This document shows, piece by piece, positions 7,250 to 16,173 of a DNA stretch of 64,000 bases (the first letter of the stretch is position 1; every line of letters begins with the position of its first letter). A program made the translations under genes and the position numbers. The notes under the pieces are model-generated. The model worked only from the letters and a program-made list of their open reading frames with translations. It ran no database searches and had not been told where the DNA came from. The stretch comes from Streptomyces sp. f51 (lineage in GTDB: Bacteria; Actinomycetota; Actinomycetes; Streptomycetales; Streptomycetaceae). The stretch spans positions 620,001 to 684,000 of the forward strand of contig NZ_CP149798.1 of the NCBI RefSeq assembly GCF_037940415.1, given 5' to 3'.

Positions 7250-8329
7250 GTGAGCGCTCTCTTCGATGCCTGCGTCCTGCGTGAAGTCACCATCCCCAAC
7301 CGGGTGTGGATGCCCCCGATGTGCCAGTACTCGGCCGCGCCCGACGGCCCGTCGGCGGGCGCCCCGAACGACTGGCACTTCGCCCACTACGCGGCCCGCG
7401 CCACCGGCGGGACGGGCCTGGTGATCGTCGAGGCGACCGCCGTCTCGCCGGAGGGCCGGATCTCCCCGTACGACCTGGGCATCTGGAACGACACCCAGGT
7501 CGAGGCCTTCCGCCGGATCACGCGCTTCCTGACCGCGCAGGGCACGGTGCCCGCCGTGCAGCTCGGCCACGCCGGGCGCAAGGCCTCGACCGAGCGCCCG
7601 TGGAAGGGCGGCGCCCCCGTCGGCCCCGAGGCCCACGGCTGGCGTGCGCTCGCTCCGAGCGCGCTGGCGTTCGACGGCAACCACCCGGTTCCCGACGAGC
7701 TGACGGTCGCCGGGATCCAGGAGATCGTGGGCCAGTTCGCGGACGCGGCCCGCCGCGCCCTGGACGCCGGCTTCGAGATCGTCGAGATCCACGGCGCCCA
7801 CGGCTATCTCGTCAACGAGTTCCTGTCGCCCCACTCCAACCACCGCACCGACGCGTACGGCGGCTCGTACGAGAACCGCACCCGCTTCGCCCTCGAAGTC
7901 GTCGACGCCGTACGGGAGGTCTGGCCGCAGGAGAAGCCGCTGTTCTTCCGCATCTCGGCCACCGACTGGCTGGAGAACGCGGGCTGGAGCGCCGACGACA
8001 CCGTCCGCTTCGCCGCCGAGCTGCATGAGCACGGTGTGGACCTGCTCGACGTCTCCACGGGCGGGAACGCTCCCGGCGTCCGGATTCCCGTCGAGCCCGG
8101 CTATCAAGTCCCCTTCGCCGCACGGGTGAAGAAGGAGACCCCGATGGCCGTCGCGGCCGTCGGCCTGATCACCGAGGTGGAGCAGGCCGAGAAGATCGTC
8201 GCCAACGGGGAGGCCGACGCGGTGCTGCTGGGAAGGGAGTTGCTGCGCAACCCGTCCTTCGCCCGGCTCGCGGCACGCGAACTCGGAGCCGAGGCGCATG
8301 TGCCCGAGCAGTACCACCGGTCGGTCTAG
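7250..8329 (+). CDS. NADH:flavin oxidoreductase, old yellow enzyme (YqjM class)
   Basis: A 359-residue FMN-dependent TIM-barrel enzyme. The opening NRVWMPPMCQYSA is the YqjM-class signature, with the Cys that tunes the flavin potential. HAGRKAST, the substrate-binding HGAH pair (His181 and His184) and AYGGSYENRTRF follow, then a C-terminal phosphate-binding LLGRELLRNPSF. These enzymes reduce activated C=C bonds of enones, and many respond to electrophile stress. GTG 7250 starts the gene. Divergent from an ArsR-family gene that probably controls it. Confidence 0.92.
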   Translation: MSALFDACVLREVTIPNRVWMPPMCQYSAAPDGPSAGAPNDWHFAHYAARATGGTGLVIVEATAVSPEGRISPYDLGIWNDTQVEAFRRITRFLTAQGTVPAVQLGHAGRKASTERPWKGGAPVGPEAHGWRALAPSALAFDGNHPVPDELTVAGIQEIVGQFADAARRALDAGFEIVEIHGAHGYLVNEFLSPHSNHRTDAYGGSYENRTRFALEVVDAVREVWPQEKPLFFRISATDWLENAGWSADDTVRFAAELHEHGVDLLDVSTGGNAPGVRIPVEPGYQVPFAARVKKETPMAVAAVGLITEVEQAEKIVANGEADAVLLGRELLRNPSFARLAARELGAEAHVPEQYHRSV

Positions 8330-8355
8330 GCGCCGGACGACGGAGGGCGCCAAGT

Positions 8356-8414
8356 GGGGCCCGGCGTCGCGTGGTTGACGTGCTTCTCCGTCCTCCGCGC
8401 CGACGCCGGACCCC
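8356..8414. terminator. bidirectional hairpin between convergent genes
   Basis: Arms 8356-8369 and 8401-8414 pair over 14 positions with one mismatch and a 31-base loop. It lies between the stop codons of the OYE and sigma-factor genes, which converge, and has no U tract, as usual for this genus. Confidence 0.5.
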
Positions 8415-8426
8415 CGAGCCGCGCGG

Positions 8427-9122
8427 TCAGACGGCGCTCGGCACGCCCCTCTCGGCCCGCACCCCGGCCGTCCCCTCCGGCTTGGATGTCCTCTCGATCC
8501 CCGCCTCCGCTTCGGCGAGCAGCGTGAGCAGGGTCGCGCGGGCGCGCGCCACGCGGGAGCGGACCGTGCCGACCGGGCAGCCGCTGACCAGGGCGGCCTC
8601 CGCATAGGGCAGGCCCATCAGCTGGGTGAGGACGAACGCCTCGCGCCGTTCGCCCGGGAGGACGTCCAGGAGTTCGAGCAGGGCGACACCGTCGTCGAAG
8701 CCGGGCAGGCCGAGCGGCTGGGCGCGTTCCACCGCGGTCTGCCAGTCGGCGGTGCCGGTCGAACGCGGCCGGACGGCGGCGTACCGCAGGCTGTCGATCA
8801 CCGCGCGGCGCGCGATGGACAGCAGCCAGGTGCGCGCCGAGGAGCGTCCCTCGAACCGGTGCAGACTTCCGAGCGCCCGCAGGAACGTGTCCTGGGCGAG
8901 GTCCTCGGCGGCCTGCGGATCGGCGGACACGTGGGCCACGTAGCGCACGACATCGCGGTGCAGCGCGCGGACGAAGCGTTCGACGGCGGCCGGGTCACCG
9001 GCGCGGGCGGCCAGCGCCCAGGCGGTCGCCGACTCGTCGGCCGACACCGCTCGGCCGTCTTCGTTCCGCCCCTCGTGGCCGTGGCGGGGCGCGGGCGGGG
9101 CGGACAGGGCAGGAGTGATCAC
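8427..9122 (-). CDS. ECF-type RNA polymerase sigma factor
   Basis: A 231-residue sigma70-family protein. Region 2 is about residues 45-110 (AAEDLAQDTFLRAL is the core-binding part) and region 4 about 145-200, with the helix-turn-helix GLPYAEAALVSGCPVGTVRSRVARAR. The N-terminus has an extra 40 polar residues. GTG 9122 is chosen because GAAGGA sits seven bases upstream; an ATG at 9143 is possible. No zinc-containing anti-sigma gene follows. The gene upstream in the same direction encodes a Met-rich membrane protein, so that protein is a candidate partner or signal source, which is inference. Confidence 0.88.
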   Translation of the reverse strand: MITPALSAPPAPRHGHEGRNEDGRAVSADESATAWALAARAGDPAAVERFVRALHRDVVRYVAHVSADPQAAEDLAQDTFLRALGSLHRFEGRSSARTWLLSIARRAVIDSLRYAAVRPRSTGTADWQTAVERAQPLGLPGFDDGVALLELLDVLPGERREAFVLTQLMGLPYAEAALVSGCPVGTVRSRVARARATLLTLLAEAEAGIERTSKPEGTAGVRAERGVPSAV

Positions 9123-9254
9123 CAGGTGTCCTTCTCGGGTCATCCGTGATCCGGACCGGCTCGTGGCCATGGGTCCGGTGAGGGGGGTGCGGCCGTACGG
9201 AGGTACGACCGAGGCCCGAAGCGCTCAGGGAGCGGCTTCGGGGAACCGGCTGTC

Positions 9255-10091
9255 TCAGGCGACAGCGGTCCCCATGGGCGGACCCCGGGAAGTGATCGCG
9301 TGTACGAGAAGGAGAAGGCGCGGGGCGCGGTCCGAGGAGCGTCGGCGCGTCCGGAGGACGGGCCGGTACGGCGGCACCGGGAGGGCGAGCAGCAGCCGAA
9401 GGGGCGCGGCCAGCCGGGCGGCCAGGGCCCGCAGGACGCGGAACACGGCGCGCTCGCCGTACGCGAGCCAGAGGCCGCAGAGCAGCGCCGCGAGCAGGTG
9501 GGCGGCGAGCATGCCGAGCGCCGGGAGCGAGCCCGTCCCGGCTCCCCCGGAGAACAGATGTGCCATGGTCCCGGAATCCATGGAGTGCATGTCCACGGAC
9601 CCGGCGCCCATGGACCCTACGCCTATGGACCCAGCACCCGCGGCCCCCATGCCTATGGTTCCGGAGCCCATGGACCCCATATCCATGGCCCCTGAGCCCA
9701 GGGATGCCATACCCGTGACATCCCTTGAGCCCATGGCCGCCGACCCCATGGCGCCCATCACCATGCCGCCCATGCCGCCCATGCCGTCCATGGCGTCCAT
9801 GCCCGGGCGTACCGACCCCGCCCCCGCCGGGAGCGTCAGGGACATCGCGGCCGAGAAAGCGGTGTGGAGCACGCCCTGGGCGAGCACCACGACGGACACC
9901 ACGAGGGGAAGCCCGCGTTCACGTCCGGCCAGGCACCAGCCGGCCCCGGCCGTAGCCGCTCCCGCCCCGGCCAGCGCCCACCAGGCCACCGGAGAGCCGG
10001 ACATCATCACGTGCCCCAGGGCGGCGAGCACCACACAGACGGCCGCGAACATCACGGCCCGCAGCATCCGCGCGCACCACCCGGCAGTCAT
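9255..10091 (-). CDS. Met/Gly/Ser-rich integral membrane protein
   Basis: A 278-residue protein with two or three N-terminal hydrophobic helices (about 10-70), then about 85 residues of low-complexity sequence rich in Met, Gly, Ser and Asp (blocks such as GMGGMGGMVMGAMGS and DMGSMGSG), then two more helices and a basic C-terminus. Clustered Met with His and Asp is characteristic of extracytoplasmic Cu(I) or Ag(I) binding segments, so a copper-related role is plausible but unproven; simple repeat expansion is the alternative. The start is ATG 10091 with GAGG upstream. It lies upstream of, and probably in one transcript with, the ECF sigma gene, and is divergent from another small membrane protein. 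Confidence 0.65.
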   Translation of the reverse strand: MTAGWCARMLRAVMFAAVCVVLAALGHVMMSGSPVAWWALAGAGAATAGAGWCLAGRERGLPLVVSVVVLAQGVLHTAFSAAMSLTLPAGAGSVRPGMDAMDGMGGMGGMVMGAMGSAAMGSRDVTGMASLGSGAMDMGSMGSGTIGMGAAGAGSIGVGSMGAGSVDMHSMDSGTMAHLFSGGAGTGSLPALGMLAAHLLAALLCGLWLAYGERAVFRVLRALAARLAAPLRLLLALPVPPYRPVLRTRRRSSDRAPRLLLLVHAITSRGPPMGTAVA

Positions 10092-10171
10092 ACGGCCCTC
10101 ATCCTCGCATCCGGGGTCCGGACCTCGTGGAGGGGTACGGAAACGGGCGGGCACCGGACGGGTGACGCGCC

Positions 10172-10187
10172 CGTGATCCGGATCACG
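10172..10187. promoter_or_regulatory. 16-bp perfect palindrome, Crp/Fnr-like
   Basis: CGTGATCC-GGATCACG is a perfect 16-base palindrome containing GTGA-N6-TCAC, the half-site arrangement used by Crp/Fnr-family regulators. It is in the divergent region between the Met-rich gene (start 10091) and the rightward small membrane protein (start 10324). Related ccgtgatccg words also occur elsewhere in the window, which weakens the case somewhat. Confidence 0.4.
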
Positions 10188-10270
10188 CGGCCCGGACGTC
10201 ACGGCCCGCATGGCGGGGACGGACCGGGGTACGCGCCGGAGCACCGTGGAAGCACAGCCAGGACACGGCC

Positions 10271-10289
10271 ACCCTACGTACTGTAGGGT
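10271..10289. promoter_or_regulatory. perfect inverted repeat in the Met-rich divergon
   Basis: ACCCTAC-N5-GTAGGGT, perfect seven-base arms, 35 bases before the GTG at 10324. The G/C-tract half-sites recall metal-responsive operators of the CsoR type, but the sequence differs from the ATACCC-N5-GGGTAT box before the multicopper oxidase at 30027. Most likely an operator for the rightward gene. Confidence 0.5.
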
Positions 10290-10323
10290 CCCGGCGGTGA
10301 GCGTCGTACATCAGGGGGAGCCC

Positions 10324-10647
10324 GTGAAGGAACGTGCCACCGGAAGCGCGGCGCGCGGTCCGGCGTCCGTGCTGGCACTGCTCTTGCCGAGCCTCGGGAT
10401 CGCCGCGCTGGGGGTGTACCACCTGTGCGGGTTCGACCTGCACGCCCTGCACGGACGCCCGCACCTCGGCGACGGACTGACCATGGCCGGCGTGATCACG
10501 GCCCTGGTCCTGGCGGGCGCGGCGCTCGGCGACCTCCTGTGGTGGGCGACCACCCGCGACCGCCCGCTCGGCGACGGCGGAAACCCGCGCGCGGGCGGAC
10601 ATTTCGGGAACCCGGCCCGTGACCGGGGGACTTCGCAGCGCCGCTGA
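10324..10647 (+). CDS. small membrane protein of unknown function
   Basis: A 107-residue protein with two transmembrane helices (about 15-33 and 55-80), separated by a short loop HLCGFDLHALHGRPHL containing a Cys and four His that would lie on one side of the membrane. The tail is polar and basic. The start GTG 10324 follows AGGGGGAG; an in-frame GTG at 10297 is also possible. The His/Cys loop and the palindromic operator suggest metal handling together with the divergent Met-rich protein, as inference only. I do not recognise a family. Confidence 0.55.
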   Translation: MKERATGSAARGPASVLALLLPSLGIAALGVYHLCGFDLHALHGRPHLGDGLTMAGVITALVLAGAALGDLLWWATTRDRPLGDGGNPRAGGHFGNPARDRGTSQRR

Positions 10648-10845
10648 GGCGGCTGCCGAGGCGGGACGAACGCCGTACCCGCACGACAGGTGTACTCCGG
10701 GCCGTCGGTCCGTATTCTCAACACCTCCTTACCTCTTCACGCCACCCCTGTCTGGCCATAACCCCACTCTTCCTTACAAGATGTAGTGTTCCGGCCTCTG
10801 TCCCCCACCGGTTATCCCGGCCTCTCCTCAAGGTGATGCTCCACG

Positions 10846-12714
10846 GTGTCCGTACAACAGTCAGCGCTCATCCCGGAACAGCGGAACGCGAGCTCGCGCC
10901 GCGGGGCCCGGTCCGGACGAGCGGGCGACGGAATCCGGCCACGAGCCGCCGCGTTCACGGTCTGGTATCTGCGGCTGCTCGCCCTCCTCAACATCGTCGC
11001 GGTGATCTCGCTGCCGTTCCGCGAGGAGGTGCACGAGCACAACGGAGGTGAGTTCTTCACCCCGTATCTGGCCACCGCCGGGCTGGTCTCGGCGGCGCTC
11101 GCCCTGTTCCTCGCACTCGTGATGCGACGCCGCAAACGAGCCGCCTGGATCTTCAACCTGCTGCTCGCCGGACCGCTCCTCGCGCTCTACGGTGTGGCGT
11201 TGACCCAGGACCGCTACCAACGGCACGTCTTCAACTGGGTATCGGCCCTGCTCACGGCCCTCTTCGTCGTCGCCCTCCTGCTGGGGCGCAAGGAGTTCCA
11301 CGCCGTCGGGGACCGCTCGAACCCCCGGCTCGCGCTCGCGGTCGGAGCGGGTGGTCTGCTGGTCAGCGCCACCCTCGGCACCCTGCTCGTCAGCGCCACC
11401 AACCGCGTGTCCGGGACGCCGCTGAGCGACCGGATCGCGTACACGCTGCTGCGCGGTATCAGTGTCGGCCCGCTCGCCGACCGGTTCGACACCGTCGTGG
11501 CGCCCCGCTGGGTCGACATCCTGGTCAACATCCTGATGGCCGCCACCTTCCTGCTGGTGCTCTACGCCTGCTTCCGCTCGCCGCGCGGTCTCGAACTCCT
11601 CGGCGAGGAGGACGAGACCCGGCTGCGCGCGCTGCTGGCACGGCACGGGGAACGCGACTCGCTCGGCTACTTCGCCCTGCGGCGCGACAAGTCGGTCATC
11701 TGGTCGCCGAGCGGCAAGGCGGCGATCGCGTACGGCGTCCGCGGTGGCGTGACCCTCGCCTCCGGCGACCCCATCGGTGACCCGGAGGCCTGGCCCGGCG
11801 CGATCGAAGCATGGCTGCGGGAGGCACGGCGGCACGCGTGGACACCCGCGGTGATGGGCGCGAGCGAGGAGGCCGGGACCGTCTACGCCCGGCACGGCCT
11901 GGACGCTCTGGAACTCGGTGACGAAGCCATAGTGGACCGGTCCGACTTCACCCTGGAGGGGCGCGCCATGCGGGGCGTCCGGCAGGCGCACAAACGCGTC
12001 AGGCGCGCCGGTTACACGGTCCGCGTACGGCGGCACGAGGACATCCCCGAGGCCGAGATGGCCGCCCTGACCGACAAGGCGGACCAGTGGCGCGACGGTG
12101 AGACCGAACGCGGCTTCTCCATGGCGCTGGGCCGGCTGGGAGACCCCGCCGACGGACGCTGCGTGATGCTGGAGTGCCATGACAGCGAAGGCGAACCCCG
12201 GGCCGTCCTGAGCTTCGTGCCGTGGGGTGAGCGGGGCCTTTCGCTGGACCTGATGCGCCGCGACCGCAACTCCGACAACGGGCTCATGGAGTTCATGGTG
12301 ATCGAGCTGCTGCTGAACGCCGAGGAGTTCGGCGTCGAGCGGGTCTCCCTGAACTTCGCGATGTTCCGGTCCGTCTTCGAGCGCGGCACCCGGCTGGGCG
12401 CGGGACCTGTGCTGCGGCTGTGGTGTTCGGTACTGACGTTCCTCTCGCGCTGGTGGCAGCTCGAATCGCTGTACCGGGCCAACGCCAAGTACCGGCCGGT
12501 CTGGGAGCCTCGCTATCTCCTCTTCGAGAAGAGCGCCGACCTTCCCCGCATCGGCATCGCGGCGGCCCGCGCGGAGGGCTTCCTCGCCCCGCCGGCCCTG
12601 CCCCGGTTCGCCTCGCGCCGCCCGGCGCAGCCGGACCGCCGGCCCCAGGCGGCGCCCGTGACCCCGTCGCCGGCCCCGTCCGAAAGTCCCGCGTCCTCCG
12701 CGGCGGGCGACTAG
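10846..12714 (+). CDS. phosphatidylglycerol lysyltransferase-like protein (DUF2156)
   Basis: A 622-residue protein. About six hydrophobic helices fill residues 40-250; a cytoplasmic DUF2156 / LPG-synthase C-terminal domain spans about 260-580. That domain has the ALRRDKSVIWSPSGKAAIAY opening and the RVSLNFAMFRS segment found in MprF and LysX relatives, which form a tandem GNAT fold. MprF-type proteins transfer an aminoacyl group from tRNA to phosphatidylglycerol and raise resistance to cationic peptides. The low-complexity Pro/Ala tail (about 580-622) is dispensable-looking. No lysyl-tRNA synthetase domain is fused, unlike mycobacterial LysX. The gene ends at a strong hairpin. Confidence 0.82.
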   Translation: MSVQQSALIPEQRNASSRRGARSGRAGDGIRPRAAAFTVWYLRLLALLNIVAVISLPFREEVHEHNGGEFFTPYLATAGLVSAALALFLALVMRRRKRAAWIFNLLLAGPLLALYGVALTQDRYQRHVFNWVSALLTALFVVALLLGRKEFHAVGDRSNPRLALAVGAGGLLVSATLGTLLVSATNRVSGTPLSDRIAYTLLRGISVGPLADRFDTVVAPRWVDILVNILMAATFLLVLYACFRSPRGLELLGEEDETRLRALLARHGERDSLGYFALRRDKSVIWSPSGKAAIAYGVRGGVTLASGDPIGDPEAWPGAIEAWLREARRHAWTPAVMGASEEAGTVYARHGLDALELGDEAIVDRSDFTLEGRAMRGVRQAHKRVRRAGYTVRVRRHEDIPEAEMAALTDKADQWRDGETERGFSMALGRLGDPADGRCVMLECHDSEGEPRAVLSFVPWGERGLSLDLMRRDRNSDNGLMEFMVIELLLNAEEFGVERVSLNFAMFRSVFERGTRLGAGPVLRLWCSVLTFLSRWWQLESLYRANAKYRPVWEPRYLLFEKSADLPRIGIAAARAEGFLAPPALPRFASRRPAQPDRRPQAAPVTPSPAPSESPASSAAGD

Positions 12715-12752
12715 TCCGCGTCACGGGCCGCGGCCCACTCCCGCCGGAACAC

Positions 12753-12782
12753 AGCCGGGCACCCCACGCGGGGTGCCCGGCT
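12753..12782 (+). terminator. strong hairpin terminator
   Basis: Perfect 13-base arms (AGCCGGGCACCCC and its complement) with a four-base loop, 38 bases after the stop codon of the lysyltransferase-like gene. Confidence 0.8.
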
Positions 12783-12975
12783 GTTCCGTCTCCGTCGGAC
12801 CACTCCCCCGGTCAGACCGTCCCGTCGGCGACCTCGACCCGGCCGACCGTCGGAAAACGGCCGTTCATCGCGGAGTTGGCCGGACCCACGCCATCGACGG
12901 GACGGTTCACGGGCGTCACTGTCAGTGCCGTGGTGCACACTCACGATCAATGGCCGTACGCATGGGGAGGACACC

Positions 12976-15057
12976 GTGTTCAGGGGGATCGACGAGGTCG
13001 ACTGGGCCTCGATGGAGCATGCCTACGGAAGTGCCGCGGACGTGCCGGAGCTGCTGCGGGGGCTCGCCTCGCCATTCCCCCAGGAGCGGGAGACCGCGCT
13101 CGACGGGATGTACGGAGCGGTGCACCACCAGGGCGACGTGTACGACTCGACGCTCGCGTCCATCCCCTTCCTGTTCACGCTCGCCGGGCGGACGGGTCTG
13201 CCCGACCGGGGCGGAATCGTCGAACTGCTCGCCAGCATCGGCGGATCGGAGGCCGGGGACGACATCGCGTACGCGGACGACACCGGGGACGGCGAGGACT
13301 CCCAGGGTCCCCAGAGCCCAGATGACCCTGGGGAGTCCGGGGAGTCCGGGGTGGACAAGCACGGGATGGCGCGTGCGGCGGTCCGGGCCGGTGCCGGGCT
13401 CTTCCTGGAACTCGTCACGGACGGGGACCCGGAGGTGCGTCGCGCCGCGCCGTCGGCACTCGTCCGCTTCCACCGTGAACCGCCGCGCGTCCTTGCCCTG
13501 TTGAGCGACCGGCTGCGGGACGAACCGGACGACGCCGTACGGCTGGCGCTGGTCGAGGCCCTCGGACTCCTCGTGCGGCTGCACGGGACTTCCGCGGCCC
13601 CCGCGGTGGACCGTCTGGTGTCGCTGTCCGGCCCGGCGCACGACCCAGGACTGCGGCTCGCGGCGCTCGGACAGCTCGCCTCGTGCGCCGCCGACCGCCT
13701 CCCCCAGGACCTCGTGCCCACGGTCGTCGGCCTGCTCCACACCAGGTCACAGCGGATACGGCCGCCCGGCGAGCCCGTCCGGACGTCCTCCGACACCCTC
13801 CTCGGCAGTCTGCGCCGGATGCGGCCCGCGGACGAGGAGGGAGCGCGGCTGCTCCGTACGCTCCACCAGGCGCTCGGCGCCCGTACGGGAGACCGGATCG
13901 CCCTGCTGAAGGGCCAGTTGAGCAGCCGGAACACGGCGGACCGGTGCAACGCCGTGTGGATGTCGGCGGGACTGTTCCGTGAGTGGCGGGGCGCGTACGA
14001 GGAGCCGGTCGCGCTGATCGGTGAGCAACTCGGCTCGGACGAGGAGCGGTTGCGCTCCGCCGCGGTGTCCGTGCTGGAGTTCCTGTTCACCCTGGCGGCT
14101 CCGGCGGCCGAACGCCTGGCCGCCCTCGTGGAGTCGGGCTCCGCGTCCCGGGGGTCCGGTGCGGCGATGCTGGACCGCCCCTTGAAGGCCCTGGCCCGGT
14201 GCGGGGACGCGCGGGCGGTACCGGCCCTCGCCGAGGTGCTGCGCCATCCGGCCGTGCCGAACGAGACCGGGTACGCGATCGGCTACCTGGGACCTGCCGC
14301 GGAGCCCCTCGCCCCGCTGCTGCGGAAACGGCTGGCCGAGGTCCCGCTCGACGCGCATGACACCTACGACCGCGCAGCCCCGTTGCTGTCCGCCCTCGGC
14401 ACGCTCCGGTACACCGAAGCCGTGCCGGAAGTCCTCCGCCTGTTGCAGGGCATACCGCCCGAACTGCGGCTCCGGGACGCCCTGGTGAAGGTGGTGGCCC
14501 AAACGCTCGGCGCCTTCGGGCCGGGGGCGCGTGCGGCCGTACCGACGTTGCGGGGCCTGCTGACGGGCGAGAACGCCGTGGCGGCGGCCGACGCGCTGCG
14601 AGCCGTGGAAGGGGACGCGGAGGAGGTCCTTCCGGCGCTGCTCCGGGCGCTGGGCCCGGAGCGTGACGCGGGCGGTCGCCGGACGGCCGCCGAAACCCTG
14701 GGCCGCATCGGGGCCGCTGCCGCGCCCGCGCTGCCCGGACTGCGCCGGATGGCGGGCTCGGCCGAGGTAGGGGAGCGGACGGCCGCCGCGTGCGCCCTGT
14801 GGGACGTCGGCGGAGACCCCGGACCCGTCCTGCCGGTGTTCCGTGAGGCCTGGCGGCGGAACGCGTACACGCGGCGCACCATCACCGCGTGCCTCGTCCG
14901 GATGGGCGGCGCGGGCACACCCGTCCACGACCTGGTCCGTACGGAACTGGCCTCGCCCAGACGCCACCGGGCCCGTTCCGGCGGCCACGGCAGCCACGAC
15001 GTACTCGACGACGAGTTGCTGCTGAGGGACTGCCGGACGGCCCTGGAGGCGGCCTGA
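12976..15057 (+). CDS. HEAT-repeat (PBS-lyase-like) scaffold protein
   Basis: A 693-residue all-helical protein made of repeated units of about 30 residues. Examples are DPEVRRAAPSALVRF, DDAVRLALVEALGLL and RAAVPTLRGLL-type helices, seen from about residue 130 to 650. HEAT arrays act as protein-binding scaffolds; no catalytic motif is visible. The first 100 residues (DEVDWASMEHAYGSAADVPELL) are a conserved-looking N-terminal cap. The start GTG 12976 is preceded by GGGGAGGA at 12964-12971. An acidic, Gly/Ser-rich insertion follows near residue 95-125. Streptomycete genomes carry several such proteins of unknown partner. Confidence 0.8.
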   Translation: MFRGIDEVDWASMEHAYGSAADVPELLRGLASPFPQERETALDGMYGAVHHQGDVYDSTLASIPFLFTLAGRTGLPDRGGIVELLASIGGSEAGDDIAYADDTGDGEDSQGPQSPDDPGESGESGVDKHGMARAAVRAGAGLFLELVTDGDPEVRRAAPSALVRFHREPPRVLALLSDRLRDEPDDAVRLALVEALGLLVRLHGTSAAPAVDRLVSLSGPAHDPGLRLAALGQLASCAADRLPQDLVPTVVGLLHTRSQRIRPPGEPVRTSSDTLLGSLRRMRPADEEGARLLRTLHQALGARTGDRIALLKGQLSSRNTADRCNAVWMSAGLFREWRGAYEEPVALIGEQLGSDEERLRSAAVSVLEFLFTLAAPAAERLAALVESGSASRGSGAAMLDRPLKALARCGDARAVPALAEVLRHPAVPNETGYAIGYLGPAAEPLAPLLRKRLAEVPLDAHDTYDRAAPLLSALGTLRYTEAVPEVLRLLQGIPPELRLRDALVKVVAQTLGAFGPGARAAVPTLRGLLTGENAVAAADALRAVEGDAEEVLPALLRALGPERDAGGRRTAAETLGRIGAAAAPALPGLRRMAGSAEVGERTAAACALWDVGGDPGPVLPVFREAWRRNAYTRRTITACLVRMGGAGTPVHDLVRTELASPRRHRARSGGHGSHDVLDDELLLRDCRTALEAA

Positions 15058-15065
15058 CGAACCCG

Positions 15066-15215
15066 AAGGCCGGAGGCCATGAAGGCCGGGGTCCGGAGGC
15101 CGGGGTCCGGGGTCCGGAGGCCGGGGTCCGGGGTCCGGAGGCCGGGGTCCGGAGGCCGGGGTCCGGAGGCCAGGGACCGGAGGCCGGGGTCCGCGAAGAC
15201 CGGGTTCCGGGGGCC
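15066..15215. repeat. GC-rich tandem repeat after the HEAT gene
   Basis: About seven degenerate copies of ggaggccggggtcc, some extended to 21 bases by a second ggggtcc. They begin nine bases after the HEAT-gene stop codon and fill most of the space before the convergent Rv1733c-like gene. Each copy can pair with itself weakly; no open reading frame with a start and Shine-Dalgarno is evident. Confidence 0.85.
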
Positions 15216-15309
15216 GTGACGCCGTTTCGCGGGGACGGACCGCATGCGGCACCGTCGACGGGCGACCCGGCCCGAGTGGCGCCAGGCGGTGCCGTGGGGT
15301 CTCGTCCGG

Positions 15310-15888
15310 TCAGCTGGTCATCCGGCCCCACAGGGGGCCGACCCGCTCCCACTCCTCGTCCCAGCGGTCCACGCGCCGCCGTTCCAGCCGGCCCCGGAGC
15401 AGACGGCCGACGGCGAAGGGGCCCGCCGCCACGCCCCCGGACGCGAACACACCGATCAGACAGGCCCGCAGCCGGGCCACGGCGACGGTCGGCGGCCGGG
15501 TGACGAGCCGGCCCTTGGCATCCGTCCACACCAGGACCGGCGTGTCCGCCGAGGTGCCGGCCGAGACCCGCACCTGGCCGGAGCGAGCGGTGCCGTCCGG
15601 CCCCGTCCAGCGGACCTTCGTCCACACGACGTGGCCGCCGGGCTCGTCGGCCCCCGCGTTCGGCGCGTCCGCGACCAGCCGGGCGGGGACGGTACGCGAC
15701 TCCGCACGCTCGCGCGCGAGCGTGTCCTCCACGGCGCGAACCGTCACCAGGCCCGCGACCGCGCCGCCCAGCAGCGCGAACGCCCAGGCCGCGAGCATGA
15801 TCCATGCCTCCAGGACATCGCTCCGCCGCCGCAGCGGGTTGCGCCGCCACCGCCACAGCCAGACCTTCGGACCACGGAATGCCGCCAT
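15310..15888 (-). CDS. Rv1733c-family membrane protein
   Basis: A 192-residue protein with two transmembrane helices (about residues 24-50 and 148-168) around an extracytoplasmic domain of about 95 residues. That domain contains VVWTKVRWTGPDGTARSGQ and VLVWTDAKGRLVTRPP. This topology, the N-terminal WRWRRNPLRRRSD basic patch and the motif spacing match the actinobacterial Rv1733c family, of unknown function. ATG 15888 is chosen because GAGGAGG lies nine bases upstream; ATGs at 15897 and 15927 are in frame but too close to their Shine-Dalgarno sequences. Confidence 0.7.
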   Translation of the reverse strand: MAAFRGPKVWLWRWRRNPLRRRSDVLEAWIMLAAWAFALLGGAVAGLVTVRAVEDTLARERAESRTVPARLVADAPNAGADEPGGHVVWTKVRWTGPDGTARSGQVRVSAGTSADTPVLVWTDAKGRLVTRPPTVAVARLRACLIGVFASGGVAAGPFAVGRLLRGRLERRRVDRWDEEWERVGPLWGRMTS

Positions 15889-16173
15889 CGAGGGCATCCT
15901 CCTCACGACCGCACGGACACGCCACATCTCCTTTCCTTACGCGCGCGCTCCGCGTGCTGCTCACGCCTCGTCCCCCACGGCTCGCCCGGCCCGCGGAACC
16001 AGAGGGCCGCCGCCCCTTTCCGGCGGGGGTCACGCGGACGGCTCCGCGAGCATCCTCCGTCCGCCGACACGACCCGTCCGACCTGCGCGGACGCCGGGCC
16101 GAAGGGTGACTGTCGGTGCCGGGGTGCAGACTGGCCCGTAGCGCAGACAACGACGTCGCGGAGGTGGCCGGTC

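Noticed and set aside
10775..10785. TACA-N3-TGTA resembling a BlaI/CopY operator before the lysyltransferase-like gene
   Set aside because: Spacing is three, not two, bases and the match is only eight informative bases; no BlaI-type gene is nearby.
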